64,000 nt of DNA from NCBI RefSeq assembly GCF_002295065.1, contig NZ_NSGG01000013.1, forward strand, positions 62,001 to 126,000, given 5' to 3'. Under the pieces are notes generated by a model. It had not been told where the DNA came from and ran no database searches. It saw only the letters and a program-made list of their open reading frames with translations. This document shows, piece after piece, positions 24,471-33,868 of this stretch (the stretch's first letter is position 1; the number at the start of each line of letters is the position of its first letter). A program made the translations under genes and the position numbers. The stretch is from Mesorhizobium sp. WSM3859. Lineage in GTDB: Bacteria; Pseudomonadota; Alphaproteobacteria; Rhizobiales; Rhizobiaceae.

Positions 24471-25780
24471 CGGCCGGTCGTCGAGGCCTGCCTGTCGATC
24501 CACAGCGCGATCAGCGTGCAGGCCGCGCCTGAAAGCAGATAGGCGCCGGCGGCGATGAGGCCGAACGTGCCGGCCAGCAGCAGCGCGGCAAGCGGCGCGA
24601 AGCCGGCGCCGAACATCCAGGCGAGGTCCGACGTCACCGCCGAGCCGGTATAGCGGTGCTGGCGCGAGAAGCTTGACGCGACGACGCCCGAGGATTGTCC
24701 GAAGCTCAAGCCCAGCAGGATGAAGCCCAGCACCATGAACACGGTCTCGCCGATGGTGCCGCCATTGAGGAGCTGCGGGGCAAAGCCGCTGAATGCGGCG
24801 ATGGCGACGGCGCCGCCGCCGAGCAGGGCGCGACGCCCGACGCGGTCGGCCAGCGGCCCCGAGGCGACGATCGCGGCGATGCCGAACAGCGCGCTCACCG
24901 CCTCGATCACCAGGAAGCGCTCCGGCCCTTCATTGGTGAACAGGAACACCCAGGACAGCGGAAACACCGTTACCATGTGGAACAGTGCGAAGCTTGCCAG
25001 CGGCGCGAAGGCACCGACGACGACGTTGCGGCCTTCCGTGCTGATCATGTCCCTGATGCGGGTCGGCTGCAGGTCCCCGCTCTCGTAGAGCTTCGAGAAT
25101 TCGGGCGTGACGACGATGCGCAGCCTGGCAAACAGCGCCACGACATTGATGGCGAAAGCGACGAAGAACGGATAGCGCCAGCCCCAGCTGAAGAAATCGT
25201 CGGCCGAGAGGTTGGCGACGAAGAAGGCGAACAGCGAGCTCGCCACGATAAGCCCGATCGGCGCGCCGAGTTGCGGGATCATCGCATAGATGCCGCGCCG
25301 GTTCTGCGGCGCGTTCAGCGCCAGCAGCGAGGGTAATCCGTCCCATGTCCCGCCAAGCGCAAGGCCTTGCAGGAACCGGGTCAGCGCCAGCAGCCAGGCG
25401 GCGACCGCGCCGACGTCGTCATAGGACGGCAGGAACGCCATCGCGACGGTCGAGGTGCCGAGCAGGAAAAGCGCGATGGTCAGCTTGGCGCCGCGGCCAT
25501 AGGCGCGGTCGATCGCCATGAACAGCACCGTGCCGAACGGACGCGCGATGAAGGCCAGCGCGAAAATGGCAAAAGAGTAAAGCGTCCCGACTAGCGGGTC
25601 ATGCGTCGGAAAGACAAGCTTGGGGAACACGATCACGGAAGCGATCGCATAGACGAAGAAATCGAAGAATTCCGACGTCCGGCCGATGATCACGCCGACC
25701 GCGATATCGCCGGCGCTGACCTGGCCGTGATGCGAGCCGATCAGTCTGCTGTCAGTTTCGGCAGTCGAAGTTTCAGCCAT
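24467..25780 (-). CDS. MFS transporter, metabolite:H+ symporter type
   Basis: 437 aa inner-membrane transporter with about 12 hydrophobic spans. Features of the metabolite:H+ symporter branch include GRTSEFFDFFVYAIAS in the first span, the loop after span 2 in GTVLFMAIDRAYGRG, the RFLQGLALGGTWDG segment in span 4, and ADRVGRRALLGGGA between spans 8 and 9. The substrate, probably a small organic acid or osmolyte, cannot be read from sequence. The gene stands alone, divergent from cyoA, with a 21 bp palindrome in the shared upstream region. Confidence 0.85.
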   Translation of the reverse strand: MAETSTAETDSRLIGSHHGQVSAGDIAVGVIIGRTSEFFDFFVYAIASVIVFPKLVFPTHDPLVGTLYSFAIFALAFIARPFGTVLFMAIDRAYGRGAKLTIALFLLGTSTVAMAFLPSYDDVGAVAAWLLALTRFLQGLALGGTWDGLPSLLALNAPQNRRGIYAMIPQLGAPIGLIVASSLFAFFVANLSADDFFSWGWRYPFFVAFAINVVALFARLRIVVTPEFSKLYESGDLQPTRIRDMISTEGRNVVVGAFAPLASFALFHMVTVFPLSWVFLFTNEGPERFLVIEAVSALFGIAAIVASGPLADRVGRRALLGGGAVAIAAFSGFAPQLLNGGTIGETVFMVLGFILLGLSFGQSSGVVASSFSRQHRYTGSAVTSDLAWMFGAGFAPLAALLLAGTFGLIAAGAYLLSGAACTLIALWIDRQASTTGR

Positions 25781-25881
25781 CTATTCCGTCGCCACCGAGT
25801 TGGATGCGGGACGCGATTGTGATCCCATGATTGTCATCCCATTGTGCGTTGCACACTTTCGCCAAAGCCGCGCCGACTGGG

Positions 25882-25902
25882 CATTGGACAAATTGTCCAA
25901 TG
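25882..25902. promoter_or_regulatory. 21 bp perfect palindrome between the MFS and cyoA genes (candidate operator)
   Basis: CATTGGACAA-A-TTGTCCAATG: two perfect 10 bp arms around one base. It lies about 100 bp upstream of both divergent starts (25780 and 25993). No T-run follows it, so it looks like an operator and not a terminator. The binding protein is unknown. Confidence 0.6.
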
Positions 25903-25992
25903 TCGTCTCGGGCTTGTCAGCGGTAGCCGTTGGTTGATACCGCATTGCAACATGATAGGCCAGTTGCGCCGGACCATCGAGAGCAGCATTTG

Positions 25993-27174
25993 ATGAAACG
26001 ATCCGGAGCCTTGCTTCTGTTCCCCCTGGCCGTTCTGCTGAGCGGCTGCGACCTGGTGGTGCTGGCGCCCGCGGGCGACGTGGCGGCGCAGCAGCGCGAC
26101 CTGCTCGTCGTTTCGACCCTCTTGATGCTGCTGATCATCGTGCCGGTCATGGCGCTGACCGTGCTCTTTGCCTGGCGCTACCGGCAATCCAGCACCACGG
26201 CGACCTATACGCCCGACTGGGACCATTCGACCAAGCTGGAGCTGGTGATCTGGGCGGCGCCCCTCCTCGTCATCATCTGTCTGGGCGCGCTCACCTGGCT
26301 TGGCACGCATCTGCTCGACCCCTACCGGCGCATCGACCGGATCGAGCCGGGACAGCCGGTGACGCAGAACCACAAGCCGCTCAAGGTCGAGGTCGTCGCA
26401 CTGGATTGGAAGTGGCTCTTCATCTATCCGGATTACGGCATCGCCTCCGTCAACGAACTGGCGGCGCCGGTGAACCAGCCGATCGACTTCCGCATCACCT
26501 CGTCGACGGTGATGAACTCCTTCTATATTCCGGCCCTTGCCGGGCAGATCTACGCCATGCCTGCCATGGAGACCAAGCTGCACGCCGTCGTCAACAGGCC
26601 GGGCACCTATACCGGCTTCTCGGCCAACTACAGCGGCGCCGGCTTCTCCGGCATGCGCTTTGCCTTCCACGGCCTGTCCGACCAGGCCTTCGCCGACTGG
26701 GTAAATCAGACCAAGAGCGCGCAGGCCGCGCTCACCCGCGAAAGCTATCTCGAGCTCGAACGGCCGAGCGAGAATGAGCCGGTCCGCCATTATGCCTCCG
26801 TCGATCCCGATCTCTTCGGCGCCATCCTCAATCTGTGCGTCGAGCCCGGCAAGATGTGCATGAACGAGATGATGTCGATCGACGCCAAGGGCGGCCTGGG
26901 GCTCGCCGGCGTCCGCAACACCCTGCCGCTGCAATATGACAAGGTCGCCCGGCGCGGGGCGGTGTTCGGCAGCGATCCGTCCTATGTCGCAAGCATCTGC
27001 ACGGCCGAGGAGGCCGCCGCCGCCGCGCGCGCGGCCCGTAACGATGATGACAGGGATTGGCCGCTCAGGGACCTGTCTCCGCTGCGCGGCGTCGGCCTGC
27101 ACGCGCCCGGCGCCGGCAGCCGCCGCGCCGACGCCGGAACGCCGTCGCTCGGCCTGCTGCGCTTCGAATTGTGA
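25993..27174 (+). CDS. cyoA: cytochrome o ubiquinol oxidase subunit II (CyoA)
   Basis: 393 aa subunit II of the heme-copper quinol oxidase. A lipoprotein signal (MKRSGALLLFPLAVLLSGC, lipidated Cys at residue 19) is followed by two membrane spans and a periplasmic cupredoxin domain. ALDWKWLFIYPDYGIASVNE and NSFYIPALAGQIYAMPAM are typical. The Cu-A ligands of cytochrome c oxidases are absent, as expected for a quinol oxidase. The C-terminal tail, rich in A, R and D, looks longer than usual. The in-frame extension to 25930 would lack the signal at its N-terminus. Confidence 0.94.
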   Translation: MKRSGALLLFPLAVLLSGCDLVVLAPAGDVAAQQRDLLVVSTLLMLLIIVPVMALTVLFAWRYRQSSTTATYTPDWDHSTKLELVIWAAPLLVIICLGALTWLGTHLLDPYRRIDRIEPGQPVTQNHKPLKVEVVALDWKWLFIYPDYGIASVNELAAPVNQPIDFRITSSTVMNSFYIPALAGQIYAMPAMETKLHAVVNRPGTYTGFSANYSGAGFSGMRFAFHGLSDQAFADWVNQTKSAQAALTRESYLELERPSENEPVRHYASVDPDLFGAILNLCVEPGKMCMNEMMSIDAKGGLGLAGVRNTLPLQYDKVARRGAVFGSDPSYVASICTAEEAAAAARAARNDDDRDWPLRDLSPLRGVGLHAPGAGSRRADAGTPSLGLLRFEL

Positions 27175-27184
27175 GGAATGGCGG

Positions 27185-29191
27185 ATGCCTGAGACGCTGA
27201 CCAAATTCATCTTCGGCCGCCTCACTCTGGAGTCGCTGCCGCTGCACGAGCCGATCGTCGTCGGCACCTTCATCGTCGTGGCGCTCGGCGGTTTGGCGCT
27301 CCTCGGCGCCGTCACCTACTTCAAACTCTGGGGTTATCTCTGGCGCGAGTGGTTCACCAGCGTCGACCATAAGAAGATCGGCGTCATGTACATGGTGCTC
27401 GGCCTCGTCATGCTTTTGCGCGGCTTCTCCGACGCCATCATGATGCGCCTGCAGCAGGCGATCGCCTTCAACGGTTCGGAAGGCTATCTCAACGCCCACC
27501 ACTACGACCAGATCTTCACCGCCCACGGCGTGATCATGATCTTCTTCGTGGCAATGCCCTTCGTCACCGGGCTGATGAACTTCGTCGTGCCGCTTCAGAT
27601 CGGCGCGCGCGACGTCTCCTTCCCCTTCCTCAACAATTTCAGCTTCTGGATGACGGTGGGCGGCGCCATCCTGGTGATGGCCTCGCTGTTCGTCGGCGAG
27701 TTCGCCCGGACCGGCTGGCTGGCCTATCCGCCGCTCTCGGGCATCAACTACAGTCCCGATGTAGGCGTCGATTATTACATATGGGCGCTGCAGGTCGCCG
27801 GCGTCGGCACGACCTTATCTGGCATCAACCTGATCTGCACCATCATCAAGATGCGCGCGCCCGGCATGACGATGATGCGCATGCCCGTCTTCACCTGGAC
27901 CTCGCTTTGCACCAACGTGCTGATCGTGGCGTCCTTCCCGGTACTGACGGCGGTGCTGACGCTTCTCGCGCTCGACCGCTATGTCGGCACCAACTTCTTC
28001 ACCAATGACTTCGGCGGCAACCCGATGATGTATGTGAACCTCATTTGGATATGGGGTCACCCGGAGGTCTACATCCTCATCCTGCCGCTGTTCGGCGTCT
28101 TCTCCGAGGTCACCTCGACCTTCTCCGGCAAGCGCCTGTTCGGCTACACGTCCATGGTCTACGCCACGGTGGTCATCACCATCCTGTCCTATCTGGTTTG
28201 GCTGCATCACTTCTTCACCATGGGCTCCGGCGCCAGCGTCAATTCCTTCTTCGGCATCACCACGATGATCATCTCGATCCCGACCGGGGCGAAGATGTTC
28301 AACTGGCTGTTCACCATGTATCGCGGCCGTATCCGCTTCGAGCTGCCGATGATGTGGACGGTGGCCTTCATGCTCACCTTCGTCGTCGGCGGCATGACCG
28401 GCGTGCTGCTTGCGGTGCCGCCGGCCGACTTCGTGCTGCACAACAGCCTGTTCCTGATCGCGCATTTCCACAACGTCATCATCGGCGGCGTGCTGTTCGG
28501 CCTGTTCGCCGGCATCGCTTACTGGTGGCCCAAGGCCTTCGGCTTCAGGCTCGATCCGTTCTGGGGCAAGGTATCGTTCTGGTGCTGGGTGCTCGGCTTC
28601 TGGTTCGCCTTCATGCCGCTCTATATCCTCGGCCTGATGGGCGTGACGCGCCGCATGCGGGTGTTCGACGACCCCTCGCTGCAGATATGGTTCGTCATCG
28701 CCGCCTTCGGCGCGGTGCTGATCGCCTGCGGCATCGCCGCCTTCCTGGTCCAGATCTTCGTCTCCATCCGCAAGCGCGCCGAGCTGGTCGACGTCACCGG
28801 CGATCCGTGGGACGGCCGTACGCTCGAATGGTCGACCTCCTCGCCGCCGCCGGCCTACAATTTCGCCTTCACCCCCATCATCCGCGACAACGACGCCTGG
28901 TGGGACATGAAGAAGGCCGGCTACCGGCGTCCGCTCTCCGGCTTCAAGCCGATCCACATGCCGAAGAACACCGGCACCGGCGTCATCCTGGCGGTGTTCA
29001 GCGTCGCGCTCGGCTTCGGGCTGATCTGGTACATGTGGTGGCTGGCGGCGCTGAGCTTCGTCAGCCTCATCGCCACCGCGATCGGCCACACCTTCAACTA
29101 TCATCGCGACTTCGACATCCCGGCGGCCGAGGTCGCGCAAACGGAGGAGGCGAGGACGGCGCTCCTCGTCGCTGAGGGGGCTAGGGCTTGA
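27185..29191 (+). CDS. cyoB: cytochrome o ubiquinol oxidase subunit I (CyoB)
   Basis: 668 aa catalytic subunit with heme b, heme o3 and Cu-B. Visible ligands are the His in FTAHGVIMIFF, the Cu-B site IWGHPEVYILILP with the cross-linking Tyr, WLHHFFTMG, and the heme His pair in FLIAHFHNVIIGG. It reduces oxygen to water with quinol electrons and pumps protons. The frame is open far upstream inside cyoA, but the ATG at 27185, 10 bases after the cyoA stop, gives the family N-terminus. Confidence 0.96.
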   Translation: MPETLTKFIFGRLTLESLPLHEPIVVGTFIVVALGGLALLGAVTYFKLWGYLWREWFTSVDHKKIGVMYMVLGLVMLLRGFSDAIMMRLQQAIAFNGSEGYLNAHHYDQIFTAHGVIMIFFVAMPFVTGLMNFVVPLQIGARDVSFPFLNNFSFWMTVGGAILVMASLFVGEFARTGWLAYPPLSGINYSPDVGVDYYIWALQVAGVGTTLSGINLICTIIKMRAPGMTMMRMPVFTWTSLCTNVLIVASFPVLTAVLTLLALDRYVGTNFFTNDFGGNPMMYVNLIWIWGHPEVYILILPLFGVFSEVTSTFSGKRLFGYTSMVYATVVITILSYLVWLHHFFTMGSGASVNSFFGITTMIISIPTGAKMFNWLFTMYRGRIRFELPMMWTVAFMLTFVVGGMTGVLLAVPPADFVLHNSLFLIAHFHNVIIGGVLFGLFAGIAYWWPKAFGFRLDPFWGKVSFWCWVLGFWFAFMPLYILGLMGVTRRMRVFDDPSLQIWFVIAAFGAVLIACGIAAFLVQIFVSIRKRAELVDVTGDPWDGRTLEWSTSSPPPAYNFAFTPIIRDNDAWWDMKKAGYRRPLSGFKPIHMPKNTGTGVILAVFSVALGFGLIWYMWWLAALSFVSLIATAIGHTFNYHRDFDIPAAEVAQTEEARTALLVAEGARA

Positions 29192-29193
29192 GC

Positions 29194-29820
29194 ATGGCAT
29201 CCACGGCGATCACGGCTGATACCGCAGCGGTCTTCCACCTGGAAGAGGAGCATGCGCACGCCGAAGGCGGTAGCACCATGCTCGGCTTCTGGCTCTATCT
29301 GATGAGTGATTGCCTGATCTTCGCCATGCTGTTTGCGGCCTTTGGCGTGCTCGGCGGCAATTACGCGGCGGGTCCGGCGCCGAAGGACTTGTTCGATCTC
29401 GGCCTGGTGGCGGTCAACACCACCATGCTGCTCTTGTCCTCGATCACCTATGGCTTTGCCATGCTGACCATGGACAAGGGCCGTGTCGGCGCGACACAAG
29501 GCTGGCTTGCCGTGACCATGCTGTTCGGTCTCGCCTTCCTGTCGATCGAGCTCTCCGAATTCGCGCATATGATTCATGAGGGAGCGACGCCGCAGCGCAG
29601 CGCCTTCCTGTCGTCCTTCTTTACCCTGGTCGGCACGCACGGCCTGCACGTCACCTTCGGCATCGTCTGGATGGTGACGCTGATGGTGCAGGTCGCGCGA
29701 CACGGCCTCATCGAGGCCAATCGCCGCCGGCTGATGTGCCTTTCGATGTTCTGGCACTTCCTCGACGTCGTCTGGATCGGCGTCTTCACCTTCGTCTATC
29801 TGATGGGAACGTTGCGATGA
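29194..29820 (+). CDS. cyoC: cytochrome o ubiquinol oxidase subunit III (CyoC)
   Basis: 208 aa membrane subunit with five predicted spans. It starts with a polar, His/Glu-rich segment (HLEEEHAHAEGG), then LGFWLYLMSDCLIFAMLF, typical of subunit III, and ends in LSMFWHFLDVVWIGVFTFVY. The cyoB stop (29189-29191) lies just before the ATG at 29194; a TTG at 29188 overlapping that stop is also possible. Confidence 0.94.
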   Translation: MASTAITADTAAVFHLEEEHAHAEGGSTMLGFWLYLMSDCLIFAMLFAAFGVLGGNYAAGPAPKDLFDLGLVAVNTTMLLLSSITYGFAMLTMDKGRVGATQGWLAVTMLFGLAFLSIELSEFAHMIHEGATPQRSAFLSSFFTLVGTHGLHVTFGIVWMVTLMVQVARHGLIEANRRRLMCLSMFWHFLDVVWIGVFTFVYLMGTLR

Positions 29821-30191
29821 GCGCTCACGATCATGCCGGTGACGACCACGCACATGGCGGCGCCGCGCACGGCTCGCTGAAGGGCTACCTGATCGGTTTC
29901 TTCCTGTCGGTGATCCTGACCGCCATCCCGTTCTGGATGGTCATGACCGGCGCCATCGACAACAAGCAGGCCACGGCCGTCATCGTCATGGCCTTCGCGG
30001 TGGTGCAGATCGTGGTGCACATGATCTTCTTCCTGCACATGAACCCGGCCTCGGAAGGCGGTTGGTCGATGCTGGCGCTCATCTTCACGGTGGTCCTCGT
30101 CGTCATCGTGCTCAGCGGCTCGCTCTGGGTGATGTACCACCTCAACGCCAACATGATGCCAGGCCTCCACGAGATGCAGCAGATGCCATGA
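29817..30191 (+). CDS. cyoD: cytochrome o ubiquinol oxidase subunit IV (CyoD)
   Basis: 124 aa small subunit with a His-rich N-terminus (MSAHDHAGDDHAHGGAAHG) and three membrane spans, including VQIVVHMIFFLHMN. The ATG at 29817 overlaps the cyoC stop as ATGA. It assists assembly of the oxidase. Confidence 0.93.
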   Translation: MSAHDHAGDDHAHGGAAHGSLKGYLIGFFLSVILTAIPFWMVMTGAIDNKQATAVIVMAFAVVQIVVHMIFFLHMNPASEGGWSMLALIFTVVLVVIVLSGSLWVMYHLNANMMPGLHEMQQMP

Positions 30192-30994
30192 GCCATGTAT
30201 CGGGCGCGGGGAGGACAAGGGCGGACGACATCGCCGGCCGCGCCGGCTCCTTCGTCGCATCGCCGCAGGGTGTCGGCCTGGCGTCGCGATGGTTCCTGCT
30301 GCTGCTCGGGTTTCTCGGCGTCTTGGTCTTTGCCGGGCTCGGCATATGGCAGCTGGAAAGGCGGGTCTGGAAGCTCGACCTGATCGCCCGCGTCGACCAG
30401 CGCATCCATGCTCCGGTCGTCGATGCGCCAGGACCCGCGACATGGGCTGATATCGACGCGGCCGGCTATGAATATCGCCATGTACGCCTCACCGGCAGTT
30501 TTTCCGGCGGCGCCAACACGCTGGTGCAGGCGGTGACCGAGCTTGGTGGCGGCTATTGGGTGCTGACGCCAATGAGCAGCGACAATGACTTGACGGTTCT
30601 CGTCAACCGCGGCTTCATCCCGCAGGAGCGCAAGGCCGAATTTCAACAAGAGAGCGGCGCCCCGAGGTCGCCTGAGACGATTGACGGGCTGCTGAGGATC
30701 AGCGAGCCCGGCGGCGGTTTCCTGCGCAGCAATGACCCGGCTGCCAACCGCTGGTATTCGCGCGACGTCGCGGCAATCGCCAAGGCGCGCGGCATGACCG
30801 ATGTCGCGCCCTATTTCATCGATGCCGCGACGTCCGGCGCGGATGGCTGGCCGCGCGGCGGCCTCACCGTCGTCACCTTCCCCAATAGCCATCTCGTCTA
30901 TGCTCTGACCTGGTTTGCCCTGGCAGCGATGCTGGCGATCGCCATGGCCAGGCCGATTTTTGCCGGGCGTCGGAAGCGGGACGCGGCAAGATGA
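30188..30994 (+). CDS. SURF1 family oxidase assembly protein
   Basis: 268 aa SURF1-like protein, which aids heme insertion or assembly of heme-copper oxidases. It has the classical two-span layout: an N-terminal span ending in the family motif GIWQLERRVWKLDLI and a C-terminal span LTWFALAAMLAIAMARPIF, with a periplasmic loop between. The ATG at 30188 overlaps the cyoD stop by 4 bases, placing it in the oxidase operon, where SURF1 genes are common in alphaproteobacteria. Confidence 0.92.
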   Translation: MSHVSGAGRTRADDIAGRAGSFVASPQGVGLASRWFLLLLGFLGVLVFAGLGIWQLERRVWKLDLIARVDQRIHAPVVDAPGPATWADIDAAGYEYRHVRLTGSFSGGANTLVQAVTELGGGYWVLTPMSSDNDLTVLVNRGFIPQERKAEFQQESGAPRSPETIDGLLRISEPGGGFLRSNDPAANRWYSRDVAAIAKARGMTDVAPYFIDAATSGADGWPRGGLTVVTFPNSHLVYALTWFALAAMLAIAMARPIFAGRRKRDAAR

Positions 30995-32340
30995 ACATTT
31001 CGATCGCGCGGCTTCATCACGGGAAGCCGTTCCCAGCGGCTCCTCTTGCCGGCCAGGGCGCCGTCTCGAACGCCGATGTGACGAACAGGAAGAACCTGCT
31101 GCTCCTCATCCACTTGCGCTGGCTGGCGGTGGCCGGGCAGGTGCTGACGATCCTGGTGACGCAATACTGGTTTGCCATCCCGCTGCCGCTCACCGAGATG
31201 GCCGGCGTGGTGCTGTTCCTTGTCGGGTTGAACATCTTCAGCCTGCTGGCGCTGCGCGGCAATCGCCGCATTAGCAACGCGCAGCTCTTCGTCGCGCTGA
31301 TCTTCGACATGGCGGCGCTGACCACGCAGCTTTACCTGAGCGGCGGCGCCTCGAACCCGTTCGTATCGCTCTATCTGCTGCAGATCACGCTGGGCGCGGC
31401 GCTGCTGGCGCCATGGTCGACCTGGATCCTGGTCGTGGCTGCCTCGGCCTGCTTCGTCTTCCTCATCTTCGTCTTCCAGCCGATCGCGCTCCCGTATCAC
31501 GGCGGCAGCGACCTTCTGGCGCTGCATCTGCGCGGCATGTTCATCTGCTTCGTGCTGGCGGCCGGGCTGATCGTGATCTTCATGACGCGCATCAACCGCA
31601 ACCTGCGCGAACGCGATGCCTACCTCGCCGGCCTGCGCCAGCGTTCGGCCGAGGAGGACCACATCGTGCGCATGGGTCTGCTGGCCTCAGGTGCTGCGCA
31701 TGAACTGGGCACACCGCTCTCGACCATATCGGTCATCCTGTCCGACTGGCGCCAGATGCAGGGCGTCAAGCGCAACCGCGAGCTTTCCGAGGACGTGGCG
31801 GAGATGCAGGCGCAGATCGAGCGCTGCAAAAGCATCGTCACCGGCATCCTCATGTCATCCGGGCAGGCAAGGGGCGAGGGCACGATCCGCACCACGATCC
31901 GCCACTTCCTCGACGACCTCGTCCAGGAATGGCGCGTCAGCCGCCAGCCTTCCAGGCTGGACTTCAGCAACGGTTTCGAGCCGGACGAGCCGATCGTGTC
32001 CGACACGGCGCTGCGGCAAGTGATCTTCAACGTGCTCGACAATGCGCTGGAAGCATCGCACGATTGGGTCGGCATTACCGCCGAGCGGCAGGATGAGAAG
32101 CTGGTGTTCACCGTCAAGGATCGCGGACCGGGTTTCGACAAGGATATTCTGGCAGGGCTCGGTCAGCCCTATATGTCGAGCAAGGGGCGCCCCGGCGGCG
32201 GCCTGGGCCTCTTCCTGGTGTTCAATGTCGTGCGCAAGCTCGGCGGCGACGTTTCGGCGTGCAATACTGGCGAGGGCGCCTGCGTTACCCTTTCGCTGCC
32301 GCTGGCGGCGCTGACCGATGGAGGCGATCGTGAAGCCTGA
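30991..32340 (+). CDS. RegB/PrrB/ActS-type redox sensor histidine kinase
   Basis: 449 aa sensor kinase. Six membrane spans occupy roughly residues 40-200, with the conserved ubiquinone-site motif GGASNPF between spans. The phospho-acceptor is His237 in GAAHELGTPLSTI, an arrangement specific to the RegB family. Cys279 (ERCKSIVTG) lies where RegB has its redox-active cysteine. ATPase motifs are NVLDNALEAS, DRGPGFD and GGGLGLFL. It follows SURF1 with an ATGA overlap and probably reads the redox state of the quinone pool that the Cyo oxidase consumes. Confidence 0.9.
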   Translation: MNISIARLHHGKPFPAAPLAGQGAVSNADVTNRKNLLLLIHLRWLAVAGQVLTILVTQYWFAIPLPLTEMAGVVLFLVGLNIFSLLALRGNRRISNAQLFVALIFDMAALTTQLYLSGGASNPFVSLYLLQITLGAALLAPWSTWILVVAASACFVFLIFVFQPIALPYHGGSDLLALHLRGMFICFVLAAGLIVIFMTRINRNLRERDAYLAGLRQRSAEEDHIVRMGLLASGAAHELGTPLSTISVILSDWRQMQGVKRNRELSEDVAEMQAQIERCKSIVTGILMSSGQARGEGTIRTTIRHFLDDLVQEWRVSRQPSRLDFSNGFEPDEPIVSDTALRQVIFNVLDNALEASHDWVGITAERQDEKLVFTVKDRGPGFDKDILAGLGQPYMSSKGRPGGGLGLFLVFNVVRKLGGDVSACNTGEGACVTLSLPLAALTDGGDREA

Positions 32341-32863
32341 TCGATCCCTGTTCGTCGTCGAGGACGACGTGACTTTCGCGCGCACGCTCAAACGCTCGTT
32401 TGAGAAGCGCGACTATGACGTCGTGGTTTGCCACGACCGTGAGGCGCTGCTTGTCGCGCTTGAAAAAGCCGTCCCGGCCTATGCTGTCGTCGATCTCAAG
32501 CTCGGAGCGGGATCGGGCCTCGAATGCGTCAAGCTGCTCAGCGCCCGTGACCCGTCGATGCGCATCGTCGTGCTTACGGGCTTTGCCAGCATCGCCACCG
32601 CGGTCGAGGCGATCAAGCTCGGCGCGTGCCATTATCTGGCCAAGCCCGCCAACACCGACGACATCGAAGCCGCCTTCGGCCGCGCCGAGGGCGACGTTTC
32701 GGTGCCGCTCACCGGCCGCCCCACTTCGATCAAGAACCTCGAATGGGAGCTTATCCACGAGACGCTGGTCGAGACCGGCTTCAACATCTCCGAAACCGCG
32801 CGCCGGCTCGGCCTGCACCGGCGCACACTTGCCCGCAAGCTCGAGAAGCGCGTGGTGCAATGA
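32330..32863 (+). CDS. RegA/PrrA/ActR-type response regulator
   Basis: 177 aa regulator with a receiver domain (FVVEDDVTFA; phospho-acceptor Asp55 in VVDLKLG) and a short C-terminal Fis-like helix-turn-helix (GFNISETARRLGLHRRTLAR), the RegA plan. The frame opens at ATG 32318, but the GTG at 32330 has GGAGG five bases upstream and is preferred. It overlaps the kinase gene by 11 bases, so the pair is cotranslated. The likely targets are respiratory genes, perhaps cyo itself. Confidence 0.9.
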   Translation: MKPDRSLFVVEDDVTFARTLKRSFEKRDYDVVVCHDREALLVALEKAVPAYAVVDLKLGAGSGLECVKLLSARDPSMRIVVLTGFASIATAVEAIKLGACHYLAKPANTDDIEAAFGRAEGDVSVPLTGRPTSIKNLEWELIHETLVETGFNISETARRLGLHRRTLARKLEKRVVQ

Positions 32864-33865
32864 CTACCCGACCGCCACGGCCAGCACCGAGACGCAATCG
32901 CCCGCTTTGACCAGGCCGGGGAAGTGACGCGCGGCGAGCAGCCCCGACATCCGGGCCCTGATCTCCTGCGGCGCCTGGCCGGTGCGGCCGACCGGATGGA
33001 TGCGCGCGACCACCTGGCCGTCCTCCACCGGTTCGCAGAGATCGACCATGGTCTCGATCATGCCGTCCTCCTCGGCGAAGGCGAAGCAATCGCCCGACGG
33101 CATGTCGAGCCACTGGGTTCTGCTCTTCTCGACCGAACCAGACACAATGCCGGCATGGCGAAGCACGTTGAGGATACCGCGCCGGGCAATTCGCACTGTC
33201 TCGGCGCGAGAGGTTCCGCCGCCGCCGAGCTCGGTGGTGACGAAGACCTTGCCCATCTCCTCGGCCGCCGTGTCGTACATGCCGACGGCGTCGATCTCGG
33301 TCATGTGCATCGAGAACGGCGCCGAGAAAGCCTCGACCGCGGCGAAGGCCTTTTTTTCCTGCGCCTTGTCGGGCAGCGTATGAGCCGCGCAGAACGGCAC
33401 GAAGTCCAGCGTCTTGCCGCCGGAATGAAAGTCGAAGACGATGTCCGCCCGGGGAAGCAATTCGCGCTGGAAATAGTCGGCGATCTTCTCCGTCACCGTG
33501 CCGTCGGGGCGGCCGGGGAAGGAGCGGTTCATGTTGCCCTTGTCGATCGGCGAGGTGCGTGTGCCGGCCCGGAATGCCGGATAGTTCATCGCCGGCACGA
33601 TGATCACAGTGCCGGACACGTCTTTCGGATCGAGAGTCCGGGCGAGTTCGTAGAGCGCCAATGGCCCCTCATACTCGTCGCCGTGATTGCCGCCGGTGAG
33701 CAACGCCGTCGAGCCTTTGCCGTTGCGCACGACACAGACCGGGATCATCACCGAGCCCCATGCGGAATCGTCGCGGCTGTAGGGCAGGCGCAAGAAACCG
33801 TGCTGGACGCCGTCGCGCTCGAAGTCGACGGTCGGCGCTATCGGCGATGGACGCAAAGCGGACAT
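32864..33865 (-). CDS. doeB: N-alpha-acetyl-diaminobutyrate deacetylase DoeB (EutE)
   Basis: 333 aa zinc hydrolase of the succinylglutamate desuccinylase/aspartoacylase family. The metal motif appears as GGNHGDEYEGP near residue 60, with a later ligand in VFDFHSGG. In ectoine breakdown it removes acetate from N-alpha-acetyl-diaminobutyrate. It ends the leftward operon, 3 bases after doeA, and converges on the RegA-type gene with stops that nearly abut (32863/32864). The symbol follows Halomonas; in Sinorhizobium this gene is eutE. Confidence 0.9.
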   Translation of the reverse strand: MSALRPSPIAPTVDFERDGVQHGFLRLPYSRDDSAWGSVMIPVCVVRNGKGSTALLTGGNHGDEYEGPLALYELARTLDPKDVSGTVIIVPAMNYPAFRAGTRTSPIDKGNMNRSFPGRPDGTVTEKIADYFQRELLPRADIVFDFHSGGKTLDFVPFCAAHTLPDKAQEKKAFAAVEAFSAPFSMHMTEIDAVGMYDTAAEEMGKVFVTTELGGGGTSRAETVRIARRGILNVLRHAGIVSGSVEKSRTQWLDMPSGDCFAFAEEDGMIETMVDLCEPVEDGQVVARIHPVGRTGQAPQEIRARMSGLLAARHFPGLVKAGDCVSVLAVAVG

Positions 33866-33868
33866 TGT

